A stretch of DNA of 64,000 bases, taken from Knoxdaviesia capensis. Taxonomy: Eukaryota; Ascomycota; Sordariomycetes; Microascales; Gondwanamycetaceae. The stretch is from positions 2,643,369 to 2,707,368 of the forward strand of contig LNGK01000003.1 of NCBI GenBank assembly GCA_001510575.1. The letters are read 5' to 3'. Of the stretch, positions 21,246 to 33,700 are shown piece by piece; within the stretch, counting starts at the first letter, position 1; each line of letters starts with the position of its first letter. Both the position numbers and the translations under genes were made by a program. The notes under the pieces are model-generated. The model worked only from the letters and a program-made list of their open reading frames with translations, had not been told where the DNA came from and did not search any database.

Positions 21246-22007
21246 ATGTCTCTTGAGACCGTCACTCTGGAGCATGTGCCTGGCGATTGCGCCGTCCACC
21301 TGGCACTGTTCAAGGACGTCAAGAATGCTGCCTTCCTGCGTAGCCAGCTGTTGGCTCTGAATGCGGACTTCGAGTATGCGTTTATTGATGCGTCAGTTGT
21401 ATGTTGATTGGGCTCGTTTGTTCTCTTACTGGGTGTCTCACAACCGCATCCGATAGACTCTCCCCATGCTAATCCCAATGTTCAGGTATTATCACGAATC
21501 CACATCTTGGCTGCCGTGTACCGTGCAGTGTCAGCGTACTACGATGATGCATTACGAACACCCAACGTTCACTCAGAGATTGTTTACTCGTTGAGTCCAT
21601 CAAACAATGTGAGTCGGCTGCAAGCTGTTCTAGCATGCTGCCCAGCGTGCGTCATGACGACAACCCTAACCCTAATACCACCTTCATCCCAGATTACCGA
21701 AGCGTACCGCAGATTCGGAATTTCGGACACAACCACTGCACTGCTGGTCGTCAAGGTGTCGCTCCCACCAGCACGGCCAGCCGGCCCCGCCGCCGCGGTG
21801 CAGAAGCACCTGGCGGCCAACGTTGAGGGCGTGCAGATTGAGCCGACCGACGCAGCGCTGGCGGCGGCGGTGGCGGATGAGGACCGGCTTGCGCGGGTCG
21901 AGAAGTACTACAAAGTGCCCCGGATGGCGGCTGGTGTAGATCTGGAGGAGCGACGGAAGACCTGCGAGGTGGTTGTGCTGGGAGCCATGGCTATCAAGGG
22001 GTTGTGA
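21246..22007 (+). CDS. CGI121: EKC/KEOPS complex subunit Cgi121, 196 aa
   Basis: Cgi121 (TPRKB in man) binds the Bud32 kinase and, as shown for the archaeal complex, tRNA. It supports the Kae1-containing KEOPS complex that makes the t6A37 modification of ANN-decoding tRNAs and also affects telomeres. Three exons: 21246-21398, 21486-21608 and 21693-22007. Intron 1 (87 bases) begins GTATGT and ends TTCAG; intron 2 (84 bases) begins GTGAGT and ends CCCAG. Both are in phase 0. The spliced protein begins [14 protein letters not shown]. It contains the family segments [48 protein letters not shown] and [11 protein letters not shown], and ends with [11 protein letters not shown], the usual C-terminal strand and helix. 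Length is close to yeast Cgi121 (181 aa). Intron 2 holds two telomere-like CCCTAA units. Confidence 0.93.
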
Positions 22008-23744
22008 TTTTCATTTTGCTGGGGATGGGTGTGTTTGCGTGCGTTCAGAAAGCGCTGCGGCACCCTTGGAGACAGACACTACTGGTGGCCTAGCCGGCCC
22101 GGTTCCATAGTTTTTCCAATGCGTTGCTCAATATTGAAGTCAATGTCTGTAATGAAAGCTTTTCCAGAATTGAAGTGGGTGTATCCTTTGCCATACAGGT
22201 GCGATCCTCGGCTTTCCAGTGTGGAACCGCGATATGCAGCGCCGGAAGCGTCTGGGTCGCCACTCCCCTCACTGCCACCGAAACAGACCACGTGCTCCTG
22301 TGCCGAGAATGGCCACATCCATGACAGAAGATGGTGTTGTGACCCGCGACAAGCCATGCTTTTGAATCATCTCCGGCATCGGGGCTGTCCAGCAACAGTT
22401 ACGAGCCTGCTTCGTCAATTATCGGTCTTAGATTCGGTGGCTTTGTCTGTTCCTGAATTGAGCGTATCCGAGCGATGGCGCGGGCGGTTGACACACTTTG
22501 GCCAAATAAAGTGTGCCTGATTCAGCTTCTACCCCCCCAAAATTGTCCGAGTGTCTGTGGTCAGTCTGTGGTAGGAAAAACACCACAATGCCGGTTAACA
22601 GCGGCTTGAAGAAGCAACGTGGGGAATCCATCAAAATGGGGCCAATCCGGAACTCCACACGGATTTGTTGGAGACAGCGAGCGATAAAGAGAGAGGACAA
22701 ACGAATCCAAGCCGCAGATAAGAAGAGGGTCTAGCTTGCAGCTCTAGACCACAAAGTAATGCCGACCAAATCCTGCATCACTCCGGTTCTCCATCTTCTG
22801 CGACCCCGGCGCACGCTGATTGCACGTTGATAACTGACTGATAGCCAGCGATGGCGGCGGGCGGGACCATCCAAAAAAACACCCAAAAGACCTTAGCAAC
22901 ATGCTGATATATGGGATGATGCTCCAACGAACACACGCTATCCCTGACTCTGGACACCGTCACCACCACCGGCCGGCCCAATGAACGTGGCTCCTATAGC
23001 AGCCAAACAGTGCGCCCGGGACGGTCATGCAGATGCGAGATATGCAGGATCCTGCGTTATCCTGAGGTGGGGAGAGAGAGCCAGAGAGGAAGAGGGGGAA
23101 AGTCGGAGTTTTGGACAGGTTGATCGGGTTTATCACTCGCTGGCGTCGGGGACTGAGGCGAATTAGGCCATCACCGGGAGGGGAAAAGACGATCGACTGG
23201 CTGGCTCCTGAGCCCAATTCGCGACTGTCCCGAAAGTATGCGGCCGTGAGAGTTCGACGAAGTGGAGGCTCTAAGCGTTGAGGTGGGCGACCGGTCCAAA
23301 CATAAAGTCGCCTGCCTTTCCGGCGTGGAATTTGCTTGAAGAGAAGAAAAGAAGAAGCCGTTCCTGATATCAAAGAGTGACCCTGATTTCTTGCATTCCT
23401 CCTTTCGTAAGTGGTGTGCTCCTTCCCAAACCTGTGCTCCTTCCCATCTATTTGCGCCTTACGTCACAACGACTCCGATTAGACCGACATCTAGTTGATT
23501 TGGCCATTCCGGGCAGCTGCAAACACTCATCTCCATAGCTCCTGCTCTTGTCTTTTGGGAGTACTTTCAGAATCCTGATCCCCTCTTCTCCTCTCTTTTC
23601 TATCATTCATTTCACTTCCATTTCACTTCCATTGAACCCTTTGTTTTGTGTTGAAGTATCTCCTCAAAAACTTCACTTTCTCCCTCATACACACCCATTG
23701 ACACCGAACCGCACCCTCTTTCTCTTCTGCCCACACGACTAGAC
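22008..23744. other. Intergenic region and prnD promoter
   Basis: No gene supported; short frames on both strands have random composition. The last 200 bases before 23745 are a C/T-rich leader. A direct CCGGCCGG lies at 22969-22976, with a CCAAT box just after it (22977-22981), about 770 bases before the prnD start. Confidence 0.4.
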
Positions 23745-25299
23745 ATGGCATTCAGTGCTGGCGCCGTTTCCCGGCCCGCGTCCCGGATTCTGGTGCATTT
23801 CCGGGCCCAGATCAGCTACAACAACTACCGAATCCTCGCCACACCGATCTCTCACCAGTCCAGATACGTCCAGTCGAGATACATCCAATCGTCCTCCGAG
23901 CGAAAGTCCGTTGACGGCAACACCGTGCTCCACCCCGATGCCACCGGCAGCAATGTCCCCAGCCCGCTGCCGTCTCACGCCGGCCACCCTCTCTCGATAC
24001 TGCCCACCAGCATGATTTTGCGGTCATTATTCGTGACGACTATCTCGTCCTCGCGTGTTCTGCTGCCTCCCTCGCTTGCCATAATGACACTGCTGGCAAA
24101 CAGCACAAACGCCATCATGGACCCCGACCGCAACCCTCTGCTGGGCTTCTTCATCAAGCGGACATTCTACAAGCAGTTCTGCGCGGGAACCACCTTTGAA
24201 GAAACACGTGCTACCATCGACAATCTCAAGCGCATTGGCTTCTCGGGCGTCATCCTGGGCTATGCCAAGGAGATCGTGGTTGACGATGTTGATGGAAACT
24301 CGAAGATTGACGAGGCCCATGCTATTAAGCACGAGGTCGAGCCGTGGAAGGTCGGAACCATGCAGACTGTGCGCCTGGCACAACCGGGCGACTTTGTTGC
24401 CCTGAAGTGAGTAGCTCTCTCCCGCCCTCGTGATTCTACTGCCTTCGCAATGGCTACTAACATGCAATATAAAAAGGTTCACCGGTGCTGGCGCTCTCGC
24501 TCTGCAAAGCCTTTCGGCTCGTGCCAACCCCCCGCCGTCAATTGCATCCGCCATTGATGAGATCTGCGATCTGGCTGTGGCCAATGGCGTGCGTCTGCTG
24601 TTTGACGCCGAGAAGAACTTCCTGCAGCCGGGCATTGACGATTGGACCCTCACATATATGCGCAAGTACAACACCAAGCCCGGCCACGCCGCCATCTACG
24701 GCACATACCAGGCGTACCTCAAGGCCACCCCGACCACGCTGCGCGGCCACCTGCTTGCCGCCCAGGCTGACGACTTCACTGTTGGCGTCAAGCTCGTGCG
24801 CGGCGCCTACCTTGGCTCCGATCCGCGTCACATCATCCACGATACCAAGGCCGAGACTGATGTCGCGTACAACGCCCTCGCCGCCAGCATCCTTAAGCAG
24901 GAGTGGACTGGCGCGGACTCCGGTATCCTGCCAGGCACGGGCCCGTTCCCGAAGACCAGCCTCGTGCTGGCCTCGCACAACGCCGAGTCGGTGCAGGCTG
25001 CGCGCGACATTGTCGAGCGCGGAGACGCCCGCAGCGAAGTGGCCTACGGCCAGCTGCAGGGCATGGCTGATGAAATCAGCTGCCAGCTCGTGGCTGATGG
25101 CCCCGAGGCCGCCTCCGCCGGCCGCCCGGTACCGGCGGCTTACAAGTACCTTGTGTGGGGCACCACCGGCGAGTGCATGAAGTACCTTCTGCGCCGCGCC
25201 TACGAGAACCGCGATGCCGTGCAGCGCACCCGCAGCGGCCGTGATGCCATGTTCTCCGAGCTTGTGCGCCGGGCCAAGGCCGTCGTTGGCCTGGCGTGA
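23745..25299 (+). CDS. prnD: Proline dehydrogenase, mitochondrial, 494 aa
   Basis: Oxidises L-proline to delta-1-pyrroline-5-carboxylate with FAD, feeding electrons to the respiratory chain. It is the first step in using proline as nitrogen or carbon source (PUT1 in yeast, prnD in Aspergillus). Exon 1 is 23745-24406 and exon 2 is 24477-25299. The 70-base intron begins GTGAGT, carries the branch site TACTAAC and ends AAAAAG; splicing in phase 2 gives FVALKFTGAG. The first 70 residues are rich in Arg, Ser and Tyr, as expected of a presequence. The barrel core shows LLFDAEKNFLQPGIDDWT, VGVKLVRGAYLGSD and the late helix LLRRAYENRDA. This helix carries the Arg pair and Glu of the substrate-carboxylate-binding region known from PutA/PUT1. 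QLQGMADEIS is also family-typical. Length fits fungal enzymes. It is convergent with the DPB11 homologue. Confidence 0.94.
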
Positions 25300-25920
25300 A
25301 TATGATAGAATTTGTTTTTTCTGCGCTCATTTTATCGTTTCCTTTTGCGTTGCTCAAGCCGCAGAGCCTTGATTTATGACCCATCGTTGCTTTTGTTTTT
25401 TGTCGTTTTCATATAGATGCAGCTGAGTCCCTCGGATCAGTGTATTGCATGGAGTCTTTTGGTGTTCAGTGAGCCTTGAACTTATGATTTTTCGTTCCTT
25501 CGTGCTTCTTTTGTTTTGTTCTTATACGAGGAGGGTATTGATGCTTGAGATGTTACTTTCCGTCCCTTGATTAGGATATGAAATGCTCGTACTTGTGCGA
25601 GTACATTTCTATATACCATGCGGTGAAGATTCGTTACACCATACCTCATGAACATGAACCCTTTTGAACCTTCTCCATCGATACCATCACCCGTGAACTT
25701 TGTATTTGCTCGTATTCTATGCATGACGAAACAAGAGAACCCCGGACCCATATGCACATTGAACAAGTTACTAAAAACCGAAGAAAAAGACACCGTAGAA
25801 ACGGAAACTAGGAGGTATCAAACAAAACAGAGCGCCGGCTAGAAACAAGGGACTCCAAAAGCACAGCCACCAGACCAGCCCAGACCCGACCAACACGTCG
25901 TGACAAACACAGCTCGCCGT
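25300..25920. other. Convergent 3' region
   Basis: Separates the ends of prnD and the DPB11 homologue. T-rich directly after prnD. No gene supported. Confidence 0.5.
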
Positions 25921-28900
25921 TCAATTCAACCCCATCTTGCGCATCAACTCGGTGCGCGCCCGGTCCGCATCGTCGTCCAGGTAGACCACCTGCGTAGCGG
26001 GCGGCACGGCACCGGCATGCACAGAGTCGTGCACTTTGCGCGACACCGCCGAGTCGGACATGGCCGAGTCGGACGTCGCGGACACGTTGCTCACCGCGCG
26101 GCCGAGCAGGCGGCGGCGGCGCTGGCGCGGGCCGCTGTTCTCGTTGGTAGTATTCGCGCCGTCGGCGGCTGCGCCGGCGGTGGGAGGCGTGTCAGAGGAG
26201 GTGTTGTCCGCAGGCGCGGGGCGCTTGTTCGACGATGTGTTGGTCACATCCGCGAGACGGCCGCCGCCGTCGCCGCCACCGCCGAGGATCGACTTGAGGC
26301 GGTCGGAGATCTCCTTGCGCTCGCGCTGTTTCGCGGCGGCAGCGGCAGCGGCGGCAGCAGCAGCCGCCGCCGCCGCCGCAGCCTCGTCTTCCAGGCGTTT
26401 GTGCTCCGCAGCAGCAGCAAGTGCGGCAGCTTGCTCCGCCTCGCGTTCCGCCGCTTTGGACGCATCCGCCGCACCACTGGCAGAGTTTGCATGCTCCGCC
26501 CAGTCGACGCGGTCAATGCCTATCGCCGACTCGGTATCTCGCGACACAGGGGTGTCGGCATCAGCCACGGGAGGCGACTCCTCGTCGTTGCTGAAACCGT
26601 CGCGCGTGGACGAGATCCGCGAGCGCGCGGTGACGAACAGGTTGGATTCGGATTGTTTGAGGGTCGGCGGCGTGGCCGGAGCGGGCGGCTGCTTGCGCGT
26701 GTCGGTCCGCAAGCCGTTGACGACGCTGTTGCTGCGCGAGATGGACTTGATCCGCGCCAGAGCGCTGACGGCGTCATCCGCCATGTTCTCGTCTTTGCCC
26801 TGCACTTGCGCACCGGCGTCCTCGTCAGATCCATCCTGCGCAAACGCCGTATCGTCAATTAAGAACCCGCCTTTAGCCGCCCGGGCAGGCTCGGCTTTCG
26901 GGACATCAGCAGGCTTAGGCTCCGCGCCAAAAGTCTCATCTCCGGGAGGCGGGGTCTGGCCAAGCTGCGGGAACATGTACGGCTTGAACGGCACACGGCG
27001 CTGCGCCGCCACACACGCCCAGATCCACTGGTCCGAGACCACAGGGATCTGGTGGTCGAGCGCATACCGCAGCTTCTCGCGGCGCACAGCCGCCAGGTCG
27101 CGGCACACTAGCGCGGAGGCGGTCCGTTGAAACACCTCCTCAAAGTGCGCACCCAACTGCCGGACCACGCGCGAGATGTGGTGCAGGTCGATGCCACTGA
27201 AGCCGGCCGTGCACACCTTCAGGCTGGCGAAGCCGGCCAGCGGGAACTTCCCGAACGGCCGGCCGATAACGTGGGCGTTGGGGTCCGTGAAGGTCTTGGC
27301 AAACAGGCACTTCTCTATGAAGAACTCGGTCACCACGATGACGGCCGGGAGGGAGTCGCCAGCGCAGGACTGTACAAACGCCGTCACCGGGGCAAAAGTC
27401 TCGGGCTGGGCTTCCTGCGATACTATCACAAAGCGCAGCCAGGAGTCTTGCTGGGGAGGCAGGCTCTGCAGGCCGTTGAGGGACGGGCTTAGGGTTCCGC
27501 CGAGCGATTTGATGGCCTCATCAAGAACGGCAGCCTTGCGCGCCGAGAAGCCGTAGACGTGGAAGATCATGGACGAAAGAACGTCGTCGTTCTGGAGGAA
27601 TCGTGACAGTATGGGGGTATCGATCTTGAAGGAAACCGCCGGCTCTTGGCCGGGGGCGCCGAGGGAGACAGCGGACGCAAACGAAGCGACCGAATCCGAG
27701 CGACGGAGAGAAGGCGCAGACTCGGCGACAATATCGGTGGGGACAGCACCGGGGAAGATCATGGAGGAAGACCGCGACAAGGGCGCAATGCCAATGCCGG
27801 CCAGCTGGGAAGTGCTGTTGTTGCTCGCAGCGGAGCCGGGACGCTTGCTAAGAATATCATCCCAGACGTTTTCCAGCTGAGAGCCGAGTTTGATGCTGGC
27901 GGTTTTCCGCAACTTGCGCAGCGGGATAATGGCCGTGGTGGGACCCGCCGCAGGGCCGGCGGCGGCACCCGAAGCTTCGGCGGCCTTCGCATTGGCGGTC
28001 TCCTGGCGGTGCTTCTCCAGGATGGTCGAGGTGAGCGACGTGGCAGGGGGGAGAGTGTCGATGAGGGTGCGAATGCGCGAGGAAAAGGCGCCGACGCCCT
28101 GCTTGTCCGCGGGGAGGAGCGGGTCGAAGAGGGATTCGTCGAGGATCATGCCGCGATCAAGGCTGCACTCCAACCAGCGGAGGGAGACGGTGGTGACGCC
28201 CCAGTTGCGGGCGGCGACGTACTTCTTGCCCTCGGGGCGGCTGACAATCAGGTGTGTGATGTTCTTGCTAAGATCACCGGAATACACAGCGCCGTTGGCA
28301 GTGACGAGCTCTTGGATGCGAAGGCGTTCATCGGCTGTGAAGAGGTGAAGAGAGGGGTGTTAGGAGTTGAAGTTAGATGGGACGAGTGTGTATGTGTACA
28401 CGTGTGTGTGTGGGGACTTACGGTCATCGAAGCCGGTCAGGCAGATAGACAGTCGCTGCCGATCGCCGCGAGGGGGCAGTGCGGTGCTAAGAGAGTGGTG
28501 GACCTTTGCCGAGCCGGTCTTATCGGCCGGAGTGTTATTGGCCGACCGTTCAAGAAGCTGCGAGCCGGCAGCCTCGAAAGCCCGCAGGGTATATTGAAGC
28601 TCGAGGGCGTCGAGGTCGACGGAGGTATCATCCTGGCGCCAGGCCTGCATGACCGCATCGATCCAGGCTGCGTCCATCGGCAGCACGTCGGGCCGTTCGC
28701 GCGCCACATGTCGGTACTTGGGAGTGTTGTAGCTGCCAATAAGCAGGTGAGTTACATCGGGGGTGAGATCGAACGAGTGGCGGCCGCCGAGGAGAGCAGT
28801 GTGTCGGGCAATAGCATCCTGCAAGGGATCATCAGCAGTTAGATACAGCGGAATACGGTGTGAGGAGCTGGCGACGAGAATGCGAACCAGTTCTACTTAC

Positions 28901-29017
28901 ACGCTCATTAGGCGAGATGTTCGTGCAGCACACGACAAAGCCTCTCAGTGGAGCGGACAACTCTCGTTTCTGGATCACAGCGTTGGTGCCATCAACGCTC
29001 TTGCTGTCGTGAGCCAT
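25921..29017 (-). CDS. DPB11: Four-BRCT replication/checkpoint scaffold (Dpb11/Rad4/TopBP1 homologue), 975 aa
   Basis: Binds phosphorylated Sld2/Sld3-type partners to start DNA replication and activates the ATR (Mec1)-type checkpoint kinase. Exons: 29017-28901, 28818-28422 and 28334-25921. Introns of 82 and 87 bases begin GTAAGT and end TGCAG and CACAG. Splicing is in phase 0 and then phase 1, and it rebuilds BRCT1 across junction 1 (SPNERDAIARHTALLGG) and BRCT2 across junction 2. BRCT domains are at about 22-105 (with WIDAV), 160-245 (SLRWLECSLD), 425-520 (VVTEFFIEKCL) and 530-620 (VSDQWIWACV), the paired 1-2 and 3-4 layout of Dpb11/Rad4. The C-terminal tail is disordered, with an Ala run near 821-836, basic RQRRRR and Ser-rich patches; in relatives this region holds the kinase-activating segment. 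The layout fits Dpb11; an alternative is another multi-BRCT protein. Confidence 0.85.
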
Positions 29018-30776
29018 GGCACATGGAGCCTCAGCTTCGATGGCTGCTGCCTAGAGATCGGAAGTGTGTGAGAGATATGGGTGGAGAAAAAGGCGAAGAG
29101 AATATCCGGTCAAAGTCGGCCAGCGATGAAGCGCGTGAAAAGTCTAGCTAGTAGTGCAAAATGCTCTTAGTCTCGAGGCGATGTGGGGTTGTCGAGGAAC
29201 TGGGACATCAACGAAGATCGAGAGATCGAGCGAGATCGGAAGAAAAGTGAAGAGTGGGCGAGGAAGGATGAGAGAGAGAGAGAGTGTGTGTGTATGTGAG
29301 GAAGCAATGAGGCTAGAGAAGAGAAAAGAAGAAGCCGGAGTCACTGGAGCAACACAAGATATCAGATGTGTGTAAGGATAAGGGAAGAAGGAAGAATATG
29401 GACTGTGTTTTGGGCGGAAAAGGGTCAGATTGTGATGTTCATGGTGATAACGGCAAAAAATAAAATAACAGATAAAAGATAAAAAAATCAGGTGAGGCTG
29501 CATGCTCCCAGCTGGATTGAACTTGAGACAGTCACCAAACGGCGCGTCAAAAACCGCGTCTGGCCAATCTGAAGGTTAATCGCGGGCTTATCTCTGCGCA
29601 CTGTGACTCTGGGTGGGATGGGCGTGGGCTGGAACAGTGTTGGCGGGATGGACAAACACTGTACACTCATGGCGGGGTAGCTGCCTGCGAAGGGGATTTT
29701 TGAGACCCTATACAGCAAGCCAAAACTCTCCGTTATAGCACCCTTTGGTGCTGGAGTGCGCTGTTCCTGTGATGACCAGAGCTCTTCAGCCGCGAAATCA
29801 ATCTGATCTCCTCTCGATAATGATTAGCAACTTCCGTCCTCACAGTCACAGTCGTTTTCCTTCCCTATGTGTTCACATCATGAAGCGGTACATTACTTGG
29901 TCACATCACGTGAACTCCGTGACCAGTCTCTTCCTTCACTCTCGCTGTGCGTGCCAGTTCGGGACTGAAATCATCTACTCCGAGCATTTCTACCATCACC
30001 AACGAGTTCTGAGGACTGGCATGTGCAAAGCAGCTCTTGCGTGACCAACTCCCCCGCAGAATCGATAAGATCTGATAAGCGATCGCCAACCAGCGCAGTC
30101 GCTTTTTTTTTCTCCCCCCAGTTACCACTTGCTCCGGCCCCGCTCATGCCTACCCTCCTGATTTCTTCCTGTCTACAGCAGCAACCGTTTGGGCTTGTCA
30201 CGCAGCCTACCCACCTCTGCCCATCATTCTTTAGCCTTCATGTACCCATTGAGTCTGTTTTGTTCGAACTTGACTGTGTGTGTTCAAACGAAAAACCTTT
30301 GATCTCCCCACTCACAAGGCTGCGTGTGCTTGGGTTTCCGGCCTTTTCATCCGACCCTGTCTGTCAGCCTCTTCGGCCAGTCACACCATTGCCCTCCAAG
30401 ACGTTTGCCTCCCAACACGCGATCTCGTCTCCTCTCTCGAGATAGTCCCGACGTCACCCGCTCTCGGCTCTCTGCGGTTTCTCTCCTCTTCTGCCGACCA
30501 CCTCGAACCCTGACGCGCCGTTCCCCCTTCACCTCCGCCCGTCGTGTGATATCCTTCCAGCGAAGCCCCGCTTCTCTCTCCGTTGCCGTCCGACTCGCCG
30601 TCCGTCGTCCCCCTCGAACCGTGGTTCTTTGTGCTCCAATCTCCTATATCGCGTGGCTGTCCATCCATAACTCGACAACACTGATTCTCGACACCTTTTT
30701 CTGGCTATCCTAACAGGGACTTTCCACCACACACGTCGACATCATCTCTATATCTGCCACATCATACGCCGCCGTC
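29018..30776. other. Divergent promoter region between DPB11 and DCN1
   Basis: 1.76 kb with no supported gene. Just upstream of DPB11 (29,270-29,480) the plus strand is purine-rich, and before DCN1 (30,080-30,776) it is strongly C/T-rich. This mirror pattern is expected of two divergent leaders. Confidence 0.4.
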
Positions 30777-33700
30777 ATGTCACGAGAACCCAATGCCGCA
30801 ATGCAACGGGCGCTGGTGGCGCAATTCGTCCAGTTGACTGGTTCTGCCGAGAAGACTGCTCAATGGGTAAGTTGTTGTATGGTGCTTGCCATTGTTTATT
30901 GGTGCCATGTTCCATGTTTCCCTTCCCCTAGGCTTCGACAGTGCAATGCTTTCGCTTCCAACACGAGGGTTCCTGCTTTCACACCTCTCTCTCTTGCACG
31001 GTGGAATTTCCGGAGACTTCACAGTCGGGCCCGAAGCCGGCCCCGGCGTTTGTCCCACCAGAGCCTGTGTTGTGTTGGGCCAAAACTCTCCCCGAGGCCA
31101 TACCACTTCAGTTTCTGTGACCCCATTTGTTGAAAGCAGCGCGATTCAACTGCTGTCTCTCTCTTCTTTCTCTCTTCTGGTGCAAGGGTGCAAACCTAGT
31201 GTGATCCTGCTCTTCTAACATGCAACGTCTTTCCGTGTTCCACAGTACCTCAAGAACAACTCGTTCAAGATGAACGAATCTATCGATGCGTAAGTTGAAT
31301 CTGACACCACTCACTCACCCTTCAACAAAGTGGAATGTGTGTGTAGGTTAGATGTTTGTGTGTGCATAAGCCCATGGGTAGAATGCCTTCGTAAGTACAA
31401 GGCCATGCATTCTGTCCCTGGGTGATCTTCCAGTACCATATGTTTCTTTAAGCCAGCGCTACCAAAATTCTACTATATTCTGTGTGACATTTTACTCCTC
31501 TCCTCCTGAACCCTTGGACCGACCCTACGTTCCTGGATCCGACTTCAATGAACCGAGCCGAGGACATAGCCTTTTGATATGTCGACCCCCCTCCATTCTG
31601 GAACACCCGGGAAGTACCGACTGCATTTCCTTGCTATTTCAGCATCTCCCAGTGGACAGACCCAAGCGGGGTGTGAGACAAGAGGATGATCCAAGTCGAT
31701 CTTTGCCAGGAGTGACTGTGGCTGCGCCGGAAGGGAACCGGGCGGAATTGGCGAGCACCACCAGCAGCAAGAGAAGCACGATATTAAACCACGGATGCCA
31801 CCCGGAACGAGCTTCCCGCCCGTTTGTGGGGGGATTTTCGGCGAAATACAACAACTGGCCTGCCATCCTGCCATGCTACCTTCACTCGGGACTCGGAAGA
31901 GCTTCTGTTTCGGTGTTTCTCTCGCCTCCTTTTGGAAACAGCAGAGAAAGGAATGAAATGTTTGTCCCGCTTCTTTGCGCGCTTTGCGCGGATGGATTTT
32001 AGGCGGCAATACGGATCGCCCTGCGTTAACTTTTCCCGCCTGGATATCGATACACACACAACCTTTGCTTGCAGTTCCATCTTGTTTATAAACCACTCTA
32101 TTTTCAGGCGAAAACAACCGACAGCGAGGCTGATGCCATGTGGCCGCGGCCGTGATTTGACCCTGCGGTGGTGGTGGTGGTGAAATAACGGCGACAACTC
32201 GGCACCAGAATGAAGATACACACCACTCTATCTCCTCGATTTTGTGAACCTTGGCTCCTGGGTCAACTGCCACCTGCCACAGCCGTGTTCGCCCGCGAGC
32301 TGCCAACTTGCAAGCTGCGGTTTGTCTTGTGCCCCCCCCCTCTTCGGGCCTGCCTGCAACTGGATGGCACACAACGTGGGGTTACATTTTCTCTTCCTAT
32401 TCACGGGAACAAGGCCGACCGGACCAGTCGATTCAGCACGAAACCCAGGACGCACAATGCAGGTCACCTCGTGGTCATCCAGTCAGCAGCGACGAAAAAC
32501 CCACAGACTGCGCGTCGTCGGTGTTTTCAGAAGATTCTTGTGGCCGAGACGGCATGATCTGGAGTAGGTTATCGGGCCCGCCATTCCGTCTCACGTCGCT
32601 TTTTCCCCGTTCTTTTCTTCTGGAGCCATCTTTTTCGACACATTCTTTTCTTCCTTCTTTGCGGCTTCTTTCTTGGTTCGCCCTACCGCGCCCATGCCGG
32701 GGTCGCCGGGAGGGGTGACTGACTGGGGGCGTGCCCAGATCACCCCCGCCCCCCCATTTGCCATATCAGAACCAAAAGAGGATGGCCTGGGGCCCGTTCA
32801 GGCGGTCTCAAGCAGTGGACAGGCACAGAGTTCTCTGATCTTCCGTCTTACTGGTCGGTTCACGGAACGCACCGAGCTATGACCGAAACGCCCCAGCAAA
32901 ATAATTTGGGGCTCCACGACGAACACCTTTTCTCTCTCCACGCTGCAGACACCTGTACGTGTTCAGCTAGCTGCATACGAATCCAGAAGCTCGAAAGGCA
33001 CGGTAGCACGGAGGGTCTCAGTGTGTCTCTTGTATATATTTCTCGTCATCCTACGAGAAACCCGGCATGCGCAACGATAGAAAAACGATACCAAAGACGG
33101 ACACCATTGATGATCGCCCAGGCAGGGGGCGTTGAGGCTATCTGAACATGCAAGCCTGGACTAGGACGAATCAGAGCAGCGACACAGGCGAAAATGTTCC
33201 AGAAGCGGAATACTTCCCCGACATTGGAAGAACCACGTTTCTTTCTTCGGCCGTCCTTCCCTAATGTTCCCCCATGCCTGTCCCTGTTTGCTGGCTAATG
33301 GTGTCGACATCCGTTTTCTGTCCGCCATCTCTGCTTCTCGATTTCTCCCGGCCTCCAACTCTCTATCCCAGACAATCTCGCGATATCTGGGTAAGCAATA
33401 CAGCATAACTGGGGATATTTAAGGCTTTCTTGCGCAGAATGAATGACAGGCACGAACAACTCACAAAATTTGGGCAAAATTCCCACACCCCCATAGCCGG
33501 GACCCGCTCCTTGTCTAATGGGGGACTGAAGCACAAAGACATATCAAAGCCTTTTTTTTCTATATACCCAGAAAAAAAAACTATGGGACACCCCGGAATG
33601 GCACACAGAGTACCGCCGAACGTACGCCGATCAGAAAAGCAAAGCCGACCCAGCCAGACCACACACACTCACACTCCCACACATGGTCCATTGTGTGAGC

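Noticed and set aside
27646..28842. 398-codon plus-strand frame opposite the DPB11 homologue
   Set aside because: Antisense shadow. It also runs through both DPB11 splice junctions, and the composition is Gly/Arg-rich.
29493..29590. Possible tRNA on the minus strand with A-box-like TGGCCAGACGCGG and B-box-like GTTCAATCC
   Set aside because: The T stem does not pair and no acceptor stem closes the fold. At most a remnant.
31545..32372. 275-codon minus-strand frame inside the DCN1 intron
   Set aside because: Random amino acid composition with scattered Trp and Cys, no domain and no splice or promoter support.
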